A stretch of 64,000 nucleotides of DNA from an uncultured Lachnospiraceae bacterium (GCA_944380605.1 CALWIA010000006.1:42683-106682), one strand, 5' to 3'. Counted from the stretch's first letter, positions 34,758 through 42,996 are shown. A program made the numbers and translations. Notes: generated from the sequence alone by a model not told the origin.

Positions 34758-36724
34758 AACGACTCCTTCAGTATCTTCATAATGTATTCCGTTTCCCGGA
34801 TCATATAGACCAGATCCGACTCATAGCAGGCCTTCTGATTGTTCTCCACCCGGGTAAGGATCCGCAGTTCCTCTCGGAAATCCGTCTCCGGCCTTGGTTC
34901 CCGGTTCTTCAGGCTGCGCACCAGATGAAACAGGTTTTCATGGTGCACAATCCGTCCGGCGCCCCACTGCAGCCGCTCTTTCGGCTGGCAGAACACGTAA
35001 TCCGTGAAATAATTGAATACTTCCTCATCAAACTGAAACGCGTACCGGTTATTGTCGATCTGATAGATCGCTTCCAGCGCCCCCCGGCTGTCATTCTGTT
35101 CCAGGCACCGCTTTGCCTCCCGCAGGTTCAGCAGATTCAGCCGCACCGTTTCCTGAGGGAAAAACACTTCGTCGTGCCAGTTCAGGCGGACAAAGGAATC
35201 CTGTCCCTTGCGGAACGCCTTTAAAAGCGCGGCGCGTTCCTTTTCCCATCTGCCGGCAAATTCCGTCGCTTCCTGGAACTGTCCCGCGTCCAGCAGCGCC
35301 GCATACCTTTGATTGACTCTGCTGATCCAGCCATAGACCTCTTTTCCCAGCTGTTTTGCCTGCCGGGCCGTTTCCAGAAGCCGGCAGGCGGCATCCTGCG
35401 CCGCCCGGGATACGGTTTCCGAAAACTGCAGATCCAGACTGTGTTCCATGGCTGCAAACAATACGGAAAAGTCCAGCGGAGGCAGCGCCGTCTGGTCGAA
35501 TTTCCGGACCAGTGTGCCATACAGCAGGTGGTGGAACCGGTATACCGCTTCTTCATAGTACGTCTCGTTGTCAAACTGGCTGTGATAATGGGTCTCCATA
35601 AACGGGCCTTCTGTAAAATCATTGACCATGGAAGGAATGCCGGCTATCGCCATGGAAAAATCATCCGACATGGTTTCAATGGGGCACCGGATCTCCAGCC
35701 CATCGGGGTAAGCCTTTGGATCCACCGGAACATCCTGCACCGCGTCTTTCAAAAACGTGGTATATTCGTACACGCTGCGCACCGCGTCTTTTCTGCCATG
35801 GGCTCTGGCCGGCAGCTCAAAGTTGAAATCGGCCATAACGGTTCCCTGCCACTGCGGCCGGGTCACAAATACCTGCTGATACGCTCCCGCAGACCAGTCA
35901 TATTTGGAATTGGTGATTCCCCATTCTTCCGCCGCCAGCGCCGCAAACAAAATGGTCTTTCTGGGCTTATATCCGCTGCGGATCAGCGTTCTGGCAATGC
36001 CCAGCACCATAGCCGCCGCCGCGTTGTCATCCTGGAATCCGTTAAAATAGGAATCATAGTGCGCCGACAGAAGCAGCATGACGCCTTCCTCCTGTCCCGG
36101 CAGTTCTCCGATGATATTGTAAGTCGTCCGGTTTTCTTCCACTTTGGTATCCGCATCCAGCCATACCGGAATCTCCCGGTCTTCTCCCATAGCTTCCTTC
36201 AGAACCATGGCGTCCGCCCTGGACATGGAAAAGGCCGGCGCATCCGAAGGCCCCGCAATATCCTGGGCGTTCAGCGCCGTATCATCTACCTGGCCGTATC
36301 CGCCTTCCTGCACCGCGATAAAAGCCGCCGCTCCCCGGATGCAGGCCTGGTAAACGGGAAAATTGATCCACCACTCTTCTCTCTGGTTAATCTCCGCCAG
36401 CACCAGTTTTCCGGTTACGTCCAGTCCCTCATAATCTGCCGCGGTTCCTTTTCCCGCGTAAACCAGCGAAAATTCTTTTGCCCCTTCGGTCTGAAAGGTG
36501 GTCTGATAGGCTCCCAGCTGAAACGTCCGTCTGGTTCCATCTTTTAAGCAGCAGGTCAGTTCCGCTTTACAGAATTCCCATGCGTCCACCGTCACAGGAT
36601 CTTTATGTACATGAGACAGGCCGATCCGTTCCATCTCATTTTTCAGCATCTCCCCGGTCTCATATTCTGCCCGGGATCCTGCCGGCCGGTATCCCAGTTG
36701 CGGATGCGAACGAAACGCTTCCAT
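34730..36724 (-). CDS. M28 family zinc peptidase; N-terminus uncertain
   Basis: At least 664 residues from the ATG at 36724. The catalytic domain lies at about 205-420, with zinc ligands in LSAHYDS, FQDDNAAAAM, AAEEWG, ADFNFELP and METHYHSQFDN. A PA-like insert precedes it (GKGTAADYEGLDVTGKLVLA). The C-terminal 250 residues are helical. Nothing suggests secretion. The reading frame remains open and looks coding upstream (WIDTEYSYQLARRMEAF), back to about 36890, yet holds no ATG, GTG or TTG there. The TTG at 37030 lies inside the upstream gene and has no ribosome site. The true start is therefore non-standard, or the sequence has a frameshift. Confidence 0.75.
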   Translation of the reverse strand: MEAFRSHPQLGYRPAGSRAEYETGEMLKNEMERIGLSHVHKDPVTVDAWEFCKAELTCCLKDGTRRTFQLGAYQTTFQTEGAKEFSLVYAGKGTAADYEGLDVTGKLVLAEINQREEWWINFPVYQACIRGAAAFIAVQEGGYGQVDDTALNAQDIAGPSDAPAFSMSRADAMVLKEAMGEDREIPVWLDADTKVEENRTTYNIIGELPGQEEGVMLLLSAHYDSYFNGFQDDNAAAAMVLGIARTLIRSGYKPRKTILFAALAAEEWGITNSKYDWSAGAYQQVFVTRPQWQGTVMADFNFELPARAHGRKDAVRSVYEYTTFLKDAVQDVPVDPKAYPDGLEIRCPIETMSDDFSMAIAGIPSMVNDFTEGPFMETHYHSQFDNETYYEEAVYRFHHLLYGTLVRKFDQTALPPLDFSVLFAAMEHSLDLQFSETVSRAAQDAACRLLETARQAKQLGKEVYGWISRVNQRYAALLDAGQFQEATEFAGRWEKERAALLKAFRKGQDSFVRLNWHDEVFFPQETVRLNLLNLREAKRCLEQNDSRGALEAIYQIDNNRYAFQFDEEVFNYFTDYVFCQPKERLQWGAGRIVHHENLFHLVRSLKNREPRPETDFREELRILTRVENNQKACYESDLVYMIRETEYIMKILKESLWTAIHCTE

Positions 36725-36894
36725 CCGTCTGGCCAGCTGATACGAATATTCTGTGTCAATCCAGGAAGACAGCTCCGGATTCCATCCGGCAGCCGCTTCC
36801 CGCTCTTCCTCCGTCTTCTCTCTGTTCGTCGTCTTTTCCTCCCTGTTGTCCTGTATCCGCCGCCTTCTGAAAAGATGCCATATGCGGTACGGTT

Positions 36895-37503
36895 CTACTT
36901 TAGTATTTTTTTGTACAGATTCCGAATCTGAGGCTTGATCTGTCTGTAAATAGCGGATCCGGCATCCTGGCCATATTCCTTCTGCAGAGCCTGATACAGT
37001 TCCTGCAGCTGTTTGGCGCTGTAGTCGCAAATGGTCTTCAGTACGCCTTCCAGATATGCCTCCTCCGAATATTCCTCCGACAGCAGTTCCTTCAGCATCG
37101 CTTTTGCCTCTTTGCGGGCATCTTCCGCATTTACGGGATTTTTCAGTTCCGATTTTGTCTTCCGCGTCACCGCAATCTCCCGGCTGCTCCAGAACCTGAC
37201 CACAGCGTCATATCCAGTATCATTTGTAATAATAATGTACTCCGTCTTCGGCGCCGACCGGATCAGATAGCCCAGATAGGAAACCAGCTGAAAGTCCAGC
37301 CCGTTCTTGCCGGGAGTACATTCGATTAGTTCAAATGCGGACGGATACTGACGAATGGTATCAAGGTCATTATAGGAGATTCCGGGAGAATTTTCCGTGA
37401 AAAACAGGATAATCACATCCTTGCTGCCTTTGCCGGGCAGCAGCTGAGTCCAAGCGCTTCCCACATTCTCCGTATCTACAAGATAAACCTTTCTGTTCGC
37501 CAT
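36895..37503 (-). CDS. PIN/NYN-like domain protein
   Basis: 202 residues from the ATG at 37503. The first 120 read as a PIN-like nuclease domain: VYLVDTENVGSAW (acidic), NGLDFQLVSYLGYLI near 90 and IIITNDTGYDAVVRFW near 115. A helical tail of about 75 residues follows (LLSEEYSEEAYLEGVLKTI). A toxin or RNA-processing role is possible, but no partner antitoxin is beside it. GGAGAAAGG fits the ATG at 37503 better than the one at 37509. Confidence 0.7.
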   Translation of the reverse strand: MANRKVYLVDTENVGSAWTQLLPGKGSKDVIILFFTENSPGISYNDLDTIRQYPSAFELIECTPGKNGLDFQLVSYLGYLIRSAPKTEYIIITNDTGYDAVVRFWSSREIAVTRKTKSELKNPVNAEDARKEAKAMLKELLSEEYSEEAYLEGVLKTICDYSAKQLQELYQALQKEYGQDAGSAIYRQIKPQIRNLYKKILK

Positions 37504-37630
37504 TCGCATCCTTTCTCCGCATATGGCATCACTAGTATCATATCATATTCTTCATCAAATGGAAATCCCGCCATTCTTGAAATTCCGGGCTTTTGGGGCA
37601 CAGCCGCCATGAATTCTACATGCCTTTATG

Positions 37631-37677
37631 AAAAAAGGCATCCAGACAGATACATTCCGCACCTGTCCGGATGCCTT
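37631..37677 (-). terminator. Terminator after the heptad-repeat gene
   Basis: AAGGCATCC (37635-37643) pairs with GGATGCCTT (37669-37677), extended by ACAG/CTGT inside. A run of T follows on the minus strand. Confidence 0.85.
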
Positions 37678-37723
37678 CTGAAAACTTTGCAGTTCTATCT
37701 AAACCGCTGCCATTTTCGGAATG

Positions 37724-38638
37724 TCACGCCGTTTCCGTATATTTGCGCCGGATCCTTTCTATCTCAGTTTCCATGCGATTGACCCGAATCAGCATCATCT
37801 CTTTTTCTTTCTCCATTCGCAGAGCTTCATCCAGCTTTCTGGTCAAATCCAAATGGCCTTCCGCAATAATCTGAATATTCCGGTTCGTCTCACACTCCAG
37901 TGAGATCTGAATGGACTTCATCGTACCGGCCATGGAATGGACTTTCTGCTTCGTTTCATTCATATCGCCATGCAAAGCAGACTGCCAGTCCTTCAGGACA
38001 ATCACATTCTGTTCCACAGTATCCACATGATCTTTCAGCTCGAGCGCTTTTCTTTCCAGATCTGTCACATTCTCTTTGAGAACGGATACGTCTTCCTTCA
38101 GCTGAGCTACATCTGCTTTTAAGACAGACACTTCCTCTTTCAACGCTGCCATGTCTTCTTTCAACAAAGCTACGTCTTCCTTCAGCAAAGCTACGTCTTC
38201 TTTCAGGATGCACACCTCTTCTTTCAGCAGAGCTACATCCGCTTTCAGAACAGATACTTCCTCCTTCAGCTGGGCTACATCCGCTTTCAGGACAGATACT
38301 TCCTCCTTCAGTAAAGCTACGTCCGCTTTCAACTCGGCCACGTCTTCTTTCAGAACAGATACGTCCTCCTTCAGCTGCGCTACATCGGCTTTTAAGACGG
38401 ACACTTCCTCTTTCAACGCTGCCATGTCTTCTTTCAACAAAGCTACGTCTTCCTTCAGCAAAGCTACGTCTTCCTTCAATGCCGCTACGTCTTCTTTCAG
38501 TGTCGCTACGTCTTCTTTCAGTGCCGCTACGTCTTCTTTCAGTGCCGCTATGGCTTCTTTCACTTCTTCTTTCAGACCGCTGACATCACTTCCAATCGCA
38601 TACACTGCATCCAGAATCATACGTGTTTCTTCTGTCAT
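37724..38638 (-). CDS. Heptad-repeat coiled-coil protein, unknown function
   Basis: 304 residues. After about 25 residues comes a run of roughly 23 consecutive seven-residue units of the form xLKEDVA, xLKEEVS or xLKADVA (about 34-195), which predicts a long parallel coiled coil. The final third is non-repetitive: ETNRNIQIIAEGHLDLTRKL then a charged helix (EMMLIRVNRMETEIERI), a tail found on many small clostridial proteins of unknown function. No signal peptide or membrane segment. GGAGG precedes the ATG. A terminator follows, so it is expressed alone. The DNA under the repeats is a 21-bp tandem array, with a 13-unit (273-bp) offset between two near-identical blocks. Confidence 0.8.
   Translation of the reverse strand: MTEETRMILDAVYAIGSDVSGLKEEVKEAIAALKEDVAALKEDVATLKEDVAALKEDVALLKEDVALLKEDMAALKEEVSVLKADVAQLKEDVSVLKEDVAELKADVALLKEEVSVLKADVAQLKEEVSVLKADVALLKEEVCILKEDVALLKEDVALLKEDMAALKEEVSVLKADVAQLKEDVSVLKENVTDLERKALELKDHVDTVEQNVIVLKDWQSALHGDMNETKQKVHSMAGTMKSIQISLECETNRNIQIIAEGHLDLTRKLDEALRMEKEKEMMLIRVNRMETEIERIRRKYTETA
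38040..38575 (-). repeat. 21-bp tandem repeats coding the heptads
   Basis: About 23 degenerate copies of a 21-bp unit, with a long near-identical block beginning near 38128 and again near 38401 (offset 273 = 13 units). The repeats encode protein and have no spacers, so this is not a CRISPR array. Confidence 0.85.
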
Positions 38639-38822
38639 CTTCTTCCCTCCCTTCTTCTTAACATTCTCCAGCTGGTGTAAGAAATATTCTACATGATTCG
38701 CAGAGCCATGACAACATCTATTTTTGACACCTAAATTCCCATTTCAGCCGCTTCTTCCAGCTTTTAAGCCGGTTTTTCACCGCTCCGGTCATTCAAAAAA
38801 TTATTTCCAAGGTGTGCAAACT

Positions 38823-38985
38823 AAAAAAGTGTGCGCCTTGGCGCACACTCGCGCCGAGCGCAGTTGCCGTCAGGCAGCATCTGCCTCATGCGCGAGTGCG
38901 CATCCTCAGCGGAGCGTTTTTTCATGGAGCTGTCGCACTAAATAATTTTTTAATCATTGATGCGACAGCTCCACGAAAAAAGCAC
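38823..38985. repeat. Palindromic intergenic element
   Basis: The 411 bases between the heptad gene and the first TM2 gene hold no protein gene. From 38823 they hold AGTGTGCGCC-TT-GGCGCACACT (38828-38849) with a T-run on the minus strand. Next are an AGGCAG/CTGCCT hairpin within a larger GCG-rich palindrome, and a 21-bp inverted repeat with one mismatch (38917-38937 with 38961-38981, core GGAGCTGTCGCA) around a 23-base AT-rich loop. The shape fits a REP/MITE-like dispersed element or a small structured RNA. Copy number cannot be seen in one window. Confidence 0.55.
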
Positions 38986-39020
38986 CCCGGCTGCGGCTGT
39001 TTCCAGCCGTCCAGGGTGCT
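38976..39020 (-). terminator. Terminator after the first TM2 gene
   Basis: AGCACCC (38981-38987) pairs with GGGTGCT (39014-39020), with a T-run on the minus strand. Confidence 0.8.
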
Positions 39021-39049
39021 TCTGTAAATTCTGTATATTGGAAAACCCA

Positions 39050-39460
39050 TCAGTCTTTCAGCGGATTTCCCTTTCCATCTACGTTGATCTTTCCGGTCAG
39101 AATCATGATGCCTTCCACCAGGCCCCAGACTCCTGCAACCAGCGGTCCGATAATCAGGCAGCTGCCTACCAGGCAGATCACCAGCTGAATCACAGCCTTC
39201 GTCGTATATCCCAGATAGAAGTTATGGATGCCGAGGCTTCCCAGGAAAATACCCAGCAAACCGGCTACCAGTTTCGACTTTGCTTCACCGGAAACTGTTG
39301 CGGTCAGAGCGCTTCCGCAGTTTAAACATACTGCCGCTCCGGCATTGGTCGGCTGTCCGCAGTTGGGGCAGAAAGCATTTCCGCTTCCTTTTGCCGCGCC
39401 GCATTTCACGCATACAACCGCGTTTTCATCCATTTGACTTCCGCAATTTTTACAGAACAT
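39050..39460 (-). CDS. Zinc-ribbon plus TM2-domain membrane protein (paralogue 1)
   Basis: 136 residues from the ATG at 39460. The first 50 hold two zinc ribbons (Cys 3, 6, 17, 20 and 31, 34, 45, 48). A TM2 domain follows: FLGSLGIHNFYLGYTTKAV then two hydrophobic helices and the tail KINVDGKGNPLK. TM2 proteins are small bilayer-embedded proteins of mostly unknown role. It shares its C-terminal half with paralogues 2 and 3. The longer start at 39502 has no support; AGGGGGGAC precedes 39460. Confidence 0.85.
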   Translation of the reverse strand: MFCKNCGSQMDENAVVCVKCGAAKGSGNAFCPNCGQPTNAGAAVCLNCGSALTATVSGEAKSKLVAGLLGIFLGSLGIHNFYLGYTTKAVIQLVICLVGSCLIIGPLVAGVWGLVEGIMILTGKINVDGKGNPLKD

Positions 39461-39570
39461 ATCTGTCCCCCCTATTCGACAATTATAGAGAATTATGTAC
39501 AAATTTCTTCTTCATTTTAAGGTTTTCCATTCAAAAAGTCAAGCAGAAAGGACAATTTCGTCTTTTCCCT

Positions 39571-40659
39571 TTAATTTTTCAGCGGATTCCCATTTCCATC
39601 TACGTTGATCTTCCCTGCCAGAATCATGATGCCTTCCACCAGGCCCCAGATACCTGAAACTGCCGGTCCGATCAGCAGACAGCTGCCCAACAGACAGATC
39701 AGCAGCTGGGCCACCGCCTTTTTCGTATATCCCAGGTAAAAAATGTGAATTCCCAGGCCGCCCAGGAAAATTCCAAGAAGTCCTGCTGCCATCTTCGATT
39801 TTGCGTTTTCTCCGGCTGCCATGGCCGTACCCGCCAGAGATCCCCCGCAGTTTAAGCACACCGCCGCCTGCGGATTCACCGGGTTTCCGCAGTGCGGGCA
39901 AAAGTTATTGCCGCTTCCCTTTGCCGCTCCGCACTTGACGCATATCACCGCGTTCTCATTCATGATATTTCCGCAGTTCCTGCAATATACCACTTTTGGG
40001 CTGTCTGCGCCGGAAACACTGCCGGTCATTCCCGGATAAGGCGCTGCCGGCTGAACCGGCGGCTGCGCCGGGTAAGACTGTACCGGCGGCTGACCTGCCG
40101 ACTGCACGGAATAGGGCTGTACCGGCGGCTGACCGGACGGCTGTGCCGGATAGGGCCGCACCGCCTGCTGGCTTGCCGGCTGTGCCGAATAAGGCCGTGC
40201 CGCCTGCTGACCGGGCGGCTGTGCCGGATAGGGCGCCGGACGGGCCGTTTCCTGTTTCGGCTCTATCATCAGAACCGCAAGCATGCCGATTCCTGTCAGA
40301 AGCGCATGAATCACCAGATACAAATACGGGATCTGTACAAACCTGGTAACCAGTCTTATTACAATAATATTCGCGACCATCACCACAAGAGAAGCCAGCA
40401 GCACCGCGCCTGGCCGAAGTTTCTCTCCCGTTGCCGCGCCAGCGGCAAACAAAGCAATCAGCACCGGGACAAACACCGCAATGAGATTCGAAAGCACCTG
40501 ATAAATCAAAAAGCCTGTATCTCCAAAATAAGTGACCAGGGGTATGAGTATCACACGCCCCAGCAGCAATCCAAACAGCCACCGCAGCACCGCCGCGATT
40601 ACCGCCGCCAAAAGCACCGGCAGTATCAAGTTTGTTTCCTTTTTCTCCATCCTTACCAT
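39571..40659 (-). CDS. Membrane protein with Pro/Gln repeats, zinc ribbons and TM2 domain (paralogue 2)
   Basis: 362 residues. An N-terminal block of about four transmembrane helices (LILPVLLAAVIAAVLRWLFG onward) is not present in paralogue 1. Then comes a proline/glutamine-rich linker of about 11-residue units like PYPAQPSGQPP (about 145-215). Two zinc ribbons follow (CRNCG...VCVKCG...FCPHCG...VCLNCG), and the TM2 domain (FLGGLGIHIFYLGYTKKAV, tail KINVDGNGNPLKN). The start is 40659 or 40650. A multi-copy family built on one C-terminal module is evident. Confidence 0.82.
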   Translation of the reverse strand: MVRMEKKETNLILPVLLAAVIAAVLRWLFGLLLGRVILIPLVTYFGDTGFLIYQVLSNLIAVFVPVLIALFAAGAATGEKLRPGAVLLASLVVMVANIIVIRLVTRFVQIPYLYLVIHALLTGIGMLAVLMIEPKQETARPAPYPAQPPGQQAARPYSAQPASQQAVRPYPAQPSGQPPVQPYSVQSAGQPPVQSYPAQPPVQPAAPYPGMTGSVSGADSPKVVYCRNCGNIMNENAVICVKCGAAKGSGNNFCPHCGNPVNPQAAVCLNCGGSLAGTAMAAGENAKSKMAAGLLGIFLGGLGIHIFYLGYTKKAVAQLLICLLGSCLLIGPAVSGIWGLVEGIMILAGKINVDGNGNPLKN

Positions 40660-40686
40660 CCGCCTTTCTCTTAAAGTTTTCCGTTT

Positions 40687-41535
40687 CTATTCCTTTAAAG
40701 GATTGCCTTTTCCATCGACGCGGATTTTCCCTGTCAGGATCAAGATGCCTTCTACAAGGCCCCAGATTCCGGACACGGCCGGCCCGATAATCAGGCAGCT
40801 GCCCAACAGGCAGATCAGCAGCTGCGCCACTGCCTTTTTCGTATATCCCAGGTAGAAGTTATGGATGCCCAGACCGCCCAGGAAAATTCCCAAAAGCCCC
40901 GCTGCCAGCTTGGACTTGGCATTCTCTCCGGCCGCTATGGCAGGCCCTGCCAGAGAGCCGCCGCAGTTTAAGCACACTGCCGCCTGGGGATTCACCGGAT
41001 TTCCGCAGTGTGGGCAGAAAGCATTTCCGGCGCCTCTGGACGCGCCGCCTGCCCAGGAAGCGGTTCCTGCAGCCGGATACACAGCAGAAGCGGCGGCCGG
41101 CTGCCCTGCAGGCACCACCGGACGAGACTCCGGTGTCTTTTTAGAAGAAAGAAACAGCACACCCCATTCCGCGGCGGCCGTAAATACCGCAAAACGGATC
41201 TGAGAGAAATACGGAAACGGAATATACGGGATCCATCTCCAGAGCAGCCGCACACCCACACTGGACCACAAAAACAGAACCACCGTCACAATAACCGGAC
41301 TCAGCAGCGCCGCGGCCAGATTCACTTTCTTTCCGGCGATCAGATTCGTAACAAAAATCGCTGCCAGAACGATAAGAAAGTACAGCGCGTGCAGCACAAA
41401 CTGATACAGGGACCAGGGCCGGAAATACTGCATCATCGGTATGGCGATCAGCTGATTTCTAAACACATCTGCAATAAACGCCATCATTCCGGCAAACAGC
41501 ACCGGCATAAGAATGTTCTTTCTGTTTTCCTTCAT
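40687..41535 (-). CDS. Membrane protein with single zinc ribbon and TM2 domain (paralogue 3)
   Basis: 282 residues. It has an N-terminal membrane block of about four helices, like paralogue 2 in layout. The linker is short and Pro/Ala-rich. Only the second zinc ribbon remains (FCPHCG...VCLNCG); the first is lost. The TM2 domain is nearly the same as in paralogue 2 and ends KIRVDGKGNPLKE. At DNA level its last 300 bases are strikingly close to those of paralogue 2, which suggests duplication or gene conversion. ATG 41535 is used. Confidence 0.82.
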   Translation of the reverse strand: MKENRKNILMPVLFAGMMAFIADVFRNQLIAIPMMQYFRPWSLYQFVLHALYFLIVLAAIFVTNLIAGKKVNLAAALLSPVIVTVVLFLWSSVGVRLLWRWIPYIPFPYFSQIRFAVFTAAAEWGVLFLSSKKTPESRPVVPAGQPAAASAVYPAAGTASWAGGASRGAGNAFCPHCGNPVNPQAAVCLNCGGSLAGPAIAAGENAKSKLAAGLLGIFLGGLGIHNFYLGYTKKAVAQLLICLLGSCLIIGPAVSGIWGLVEGILILTGKIRVDGKGNPLKE

Positions 41536-41560
41536 GTTCAGCCCAACCTTTCTGTATCTT

Positions 41561-41968
41561 TTATATCGACAGCATAACTGCCAGCACCATCAGAAATACA
41601 TACAGCACAATGCCCAACACAAAGGAAATCAGCGCCCATTTCCCGGCCATATGCGCGGTTTTCGGCCTGGAATCCTTCCAGACCAGATACAGAATCAGGC
41701 CTGCGATGGGAATCATAAAACCAAGAATCCCCCAGCCGATACTGGCGTCGTCCTCAGCTGCCGCCTGTCCTTTCGCGGCCTCTGGCTTAGCCAGAGAACA
41801 GCCGCAGTTTAAGCATACCGCAGCCATGGGGTTGGTCGCGTTTCCACAGTACGGGCAATACGAATTTCCGCTGCCTTTAGCTGCTCCGCACCGAACACAC
41901 ACCACTGCGTATTCGTTCATCTCATTTCCACAATTTCTGCAAACATGGAATTTCCTCCTTTTCCGCAT
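41561..41968 (-). CDS. Zinc-ribbon membrane protein (paralogue 4), apparently frameshifted at codon 2
   Basis: The open frame codes two zinc ribbons (CRNCG...VCVRCG...YCPYCG...VCLNCG) and two hydrophobic helices (GWGILGFMIPIAGLILYLVW and FVLGIVLYVFLMVLAVMLSI), a different membrane part from the TM2 genes. The best ribosome site (AAGGAGG, 41950-41957) points to ATG 41946, whose frame stops after nine codons (MFAEIVEMR). Adding one T to its TTT run would give MFCRNCGNEMN, the normal start of this family. As it stands translation must use ATG 41968, which has no ribosome site. So the gene is either frameshifted or mis-sequenced. Confidence 0.7.
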   Translation of the reverse strand: MRKRRKFHVCRNCGNEMNEYAVVCVRCGAAKGSGNSYCPYCGNATNPMAAVCLNCGCSLAKPEAAKGQAAAEDDASIGWGILGFMIPIAGLILYLVWKDSRPKTAHMAGKWALISFVLGIVLYVFLMVLAVMLSI

Positions 41969-42157
41969 GCGCAGGTATGGCCCCTCCGTCTGCTAAGCGC
42001 ATCGTTCGCCTTCGGCTCCGATTTGCTAAGCAGCCAGGTATGACTCGCACTAGGCTCGAAAAGACCTCGCCAAGTGCTCTTATTATACCTTGCCCCTGTA
42101 GAAAAACAATGAGCTGGCTGCATAGTCTTTTCTTGACATACCGGCGCGTACAGCGCA
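41969..42157. other. Leader and possible dispersed-element sequence upstream of paralogue 4
   Basis: About 190 bases without a supported gene. A TATAAT on the minus strand near 42080 may be the paralogue-4 promoter. The leader holds TGCTAAGC direct repeats and an ATCG/CGAT hairpin. Nothing protein-coding is visible. Confidence 0.35.
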
Positions 42158-42210
42158 GAAAAAGCCATTGCTCCATAGCTGTGATTACTCACATCTATTT
42201 TGCAATGGCT
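42158..42210 (-). terminator. Terminator after yebC
   Basis: AGCCATTGC (42163-42171) pairs with GCAATGGCT (42202-42210), extended inside by ATAG/CTAT and TGTGA/TCACA. A T-run follows on the minus strand. Confidence 0.85.
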
Positions 42211-42226
42211 CCATTATATCGCGTCT

Positions 42227-42955
42227 TTACTCGTCCCAGTTGTGGTAAACCGCCTGCACATCGTCGTCGTCATCCAGCAGATCCAGAATCCGGTTCATTT
42301 TCTTGATGGCGTCTTCGTCGGTCAGCTCCGTCCAGGTCTGGGGAATCATGGTGACGTCCGCCTCCATCATGGGAATGCCGGCCTTTTCCAGGTTCTCCCG
42401 CACACTGCTGAAATCATCGGGATCCGTATAAATTTCGTAGCTGTCCTCTTCTTCGGAAAAGTCTTCCGCTCCCGCGTCCAGCGCCAGCATCATCAGCTCA
42501 TCTGCGTCCATATCGCACTCTTCTTTATCAATGATAATCTGGCCTTTTTTGTCAAACATGTAAGAAACGCTGCCGGGAGTTCCCACGTTGCCGCCGCCCT
42601 TGGTAAAGGCGCTGCGGACATTGGCTGCCGTACGGTTCTTGTTGTCCGTCAGCGTGTCCACAATAATCGCCACGCCGCCGGGGCCGTAGCCCTCATAGGT
42701 CAGCACCTCGTAGTTGACGGAATTGGCGTCGCCTGCCGCCTTTTTGATGCCCCGGTCGATGGTATCGTTGGGCATGTTGTTGGCCTTGGCCTTGGCAATG
42801 ACATCCCGCAGCTTGCTGTTGTTGGCCGGATCCGGTCCGCCCTCCTTCACCGCAACTGCCAGTTCACGGCCGATTACCGTAAAAATCTTGCCCTTTGCCG
42901 CGTCGTTTTTCTCTTTTTTATGCTTAATGTTGGCAAATTTTGAATGTCCTGACAT
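42227..42955 (-). CDS. yebC: YebC/PmpR family transcription or translation regulator
   Basis: 242 residues, normal for the family. It starts [23 protein letters not shown](IF), followed by [18 protein letters not shown] and [19 protein letters not shown], and ends with the acidic tail [14 protein letters not shown]. YebC proteins act as DNA-binding regulators or as translation factors that relieve ribosome stalling at proline runs. The ATG at 42955 has AAGGAG about 10 bases upstream. Transcribed alone from the promoter at 43022-43050. Confidence 0.95.
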   Translation of the reverse strand: MSGHSKFANIKHKKEKNDAAKGKIFTVIGRELAVAVKEGGPDPANNSKLRDVIAKAKANNMPNDTIDRGIKKAAGDANSVNYEVLTYEGYGPGGVAIIVDTLTDNKNRTAANVRSAFTKGGGNVGTPGSVSYMFDKKGQIIIDKEECDMDADELMMLALDAGAEDFSEEEDSYEIYTDPDDFSSVRENLEKAGIPMMEADVTMIPQTWTELTDEDAIKKMNRILDLLDDDDDVQAVYHNWDE

Positions 42956-42996
42956 TCTGAAACACTCCTTTTTCGTTCTGTTTTCATCCGAATTTC

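Noticed and set aside
34730..37030. TTG start at 37030 for the M28 peptidase
   Set aside because: It would overlap the PIN-like gene by about 136 bases and lacks a ribosome site.
38040..38575. A possible CRISPR array because of regular repeats
   Set aside because: The unit is 21 bp, with no spacers, and it is in frame with a heptad protein.
38151..38696. Ser/Thr-rich open frame on the plus strand
   Set aside because: It is the complement of the heptad repeats and has no ribosome site or family resemblance.
41977..42306. 109-residue plus-strand frame near the yebC terminator
   Set aside because: It crosses a terminator hairpin and the yebC C-terminus and has no coding signs.
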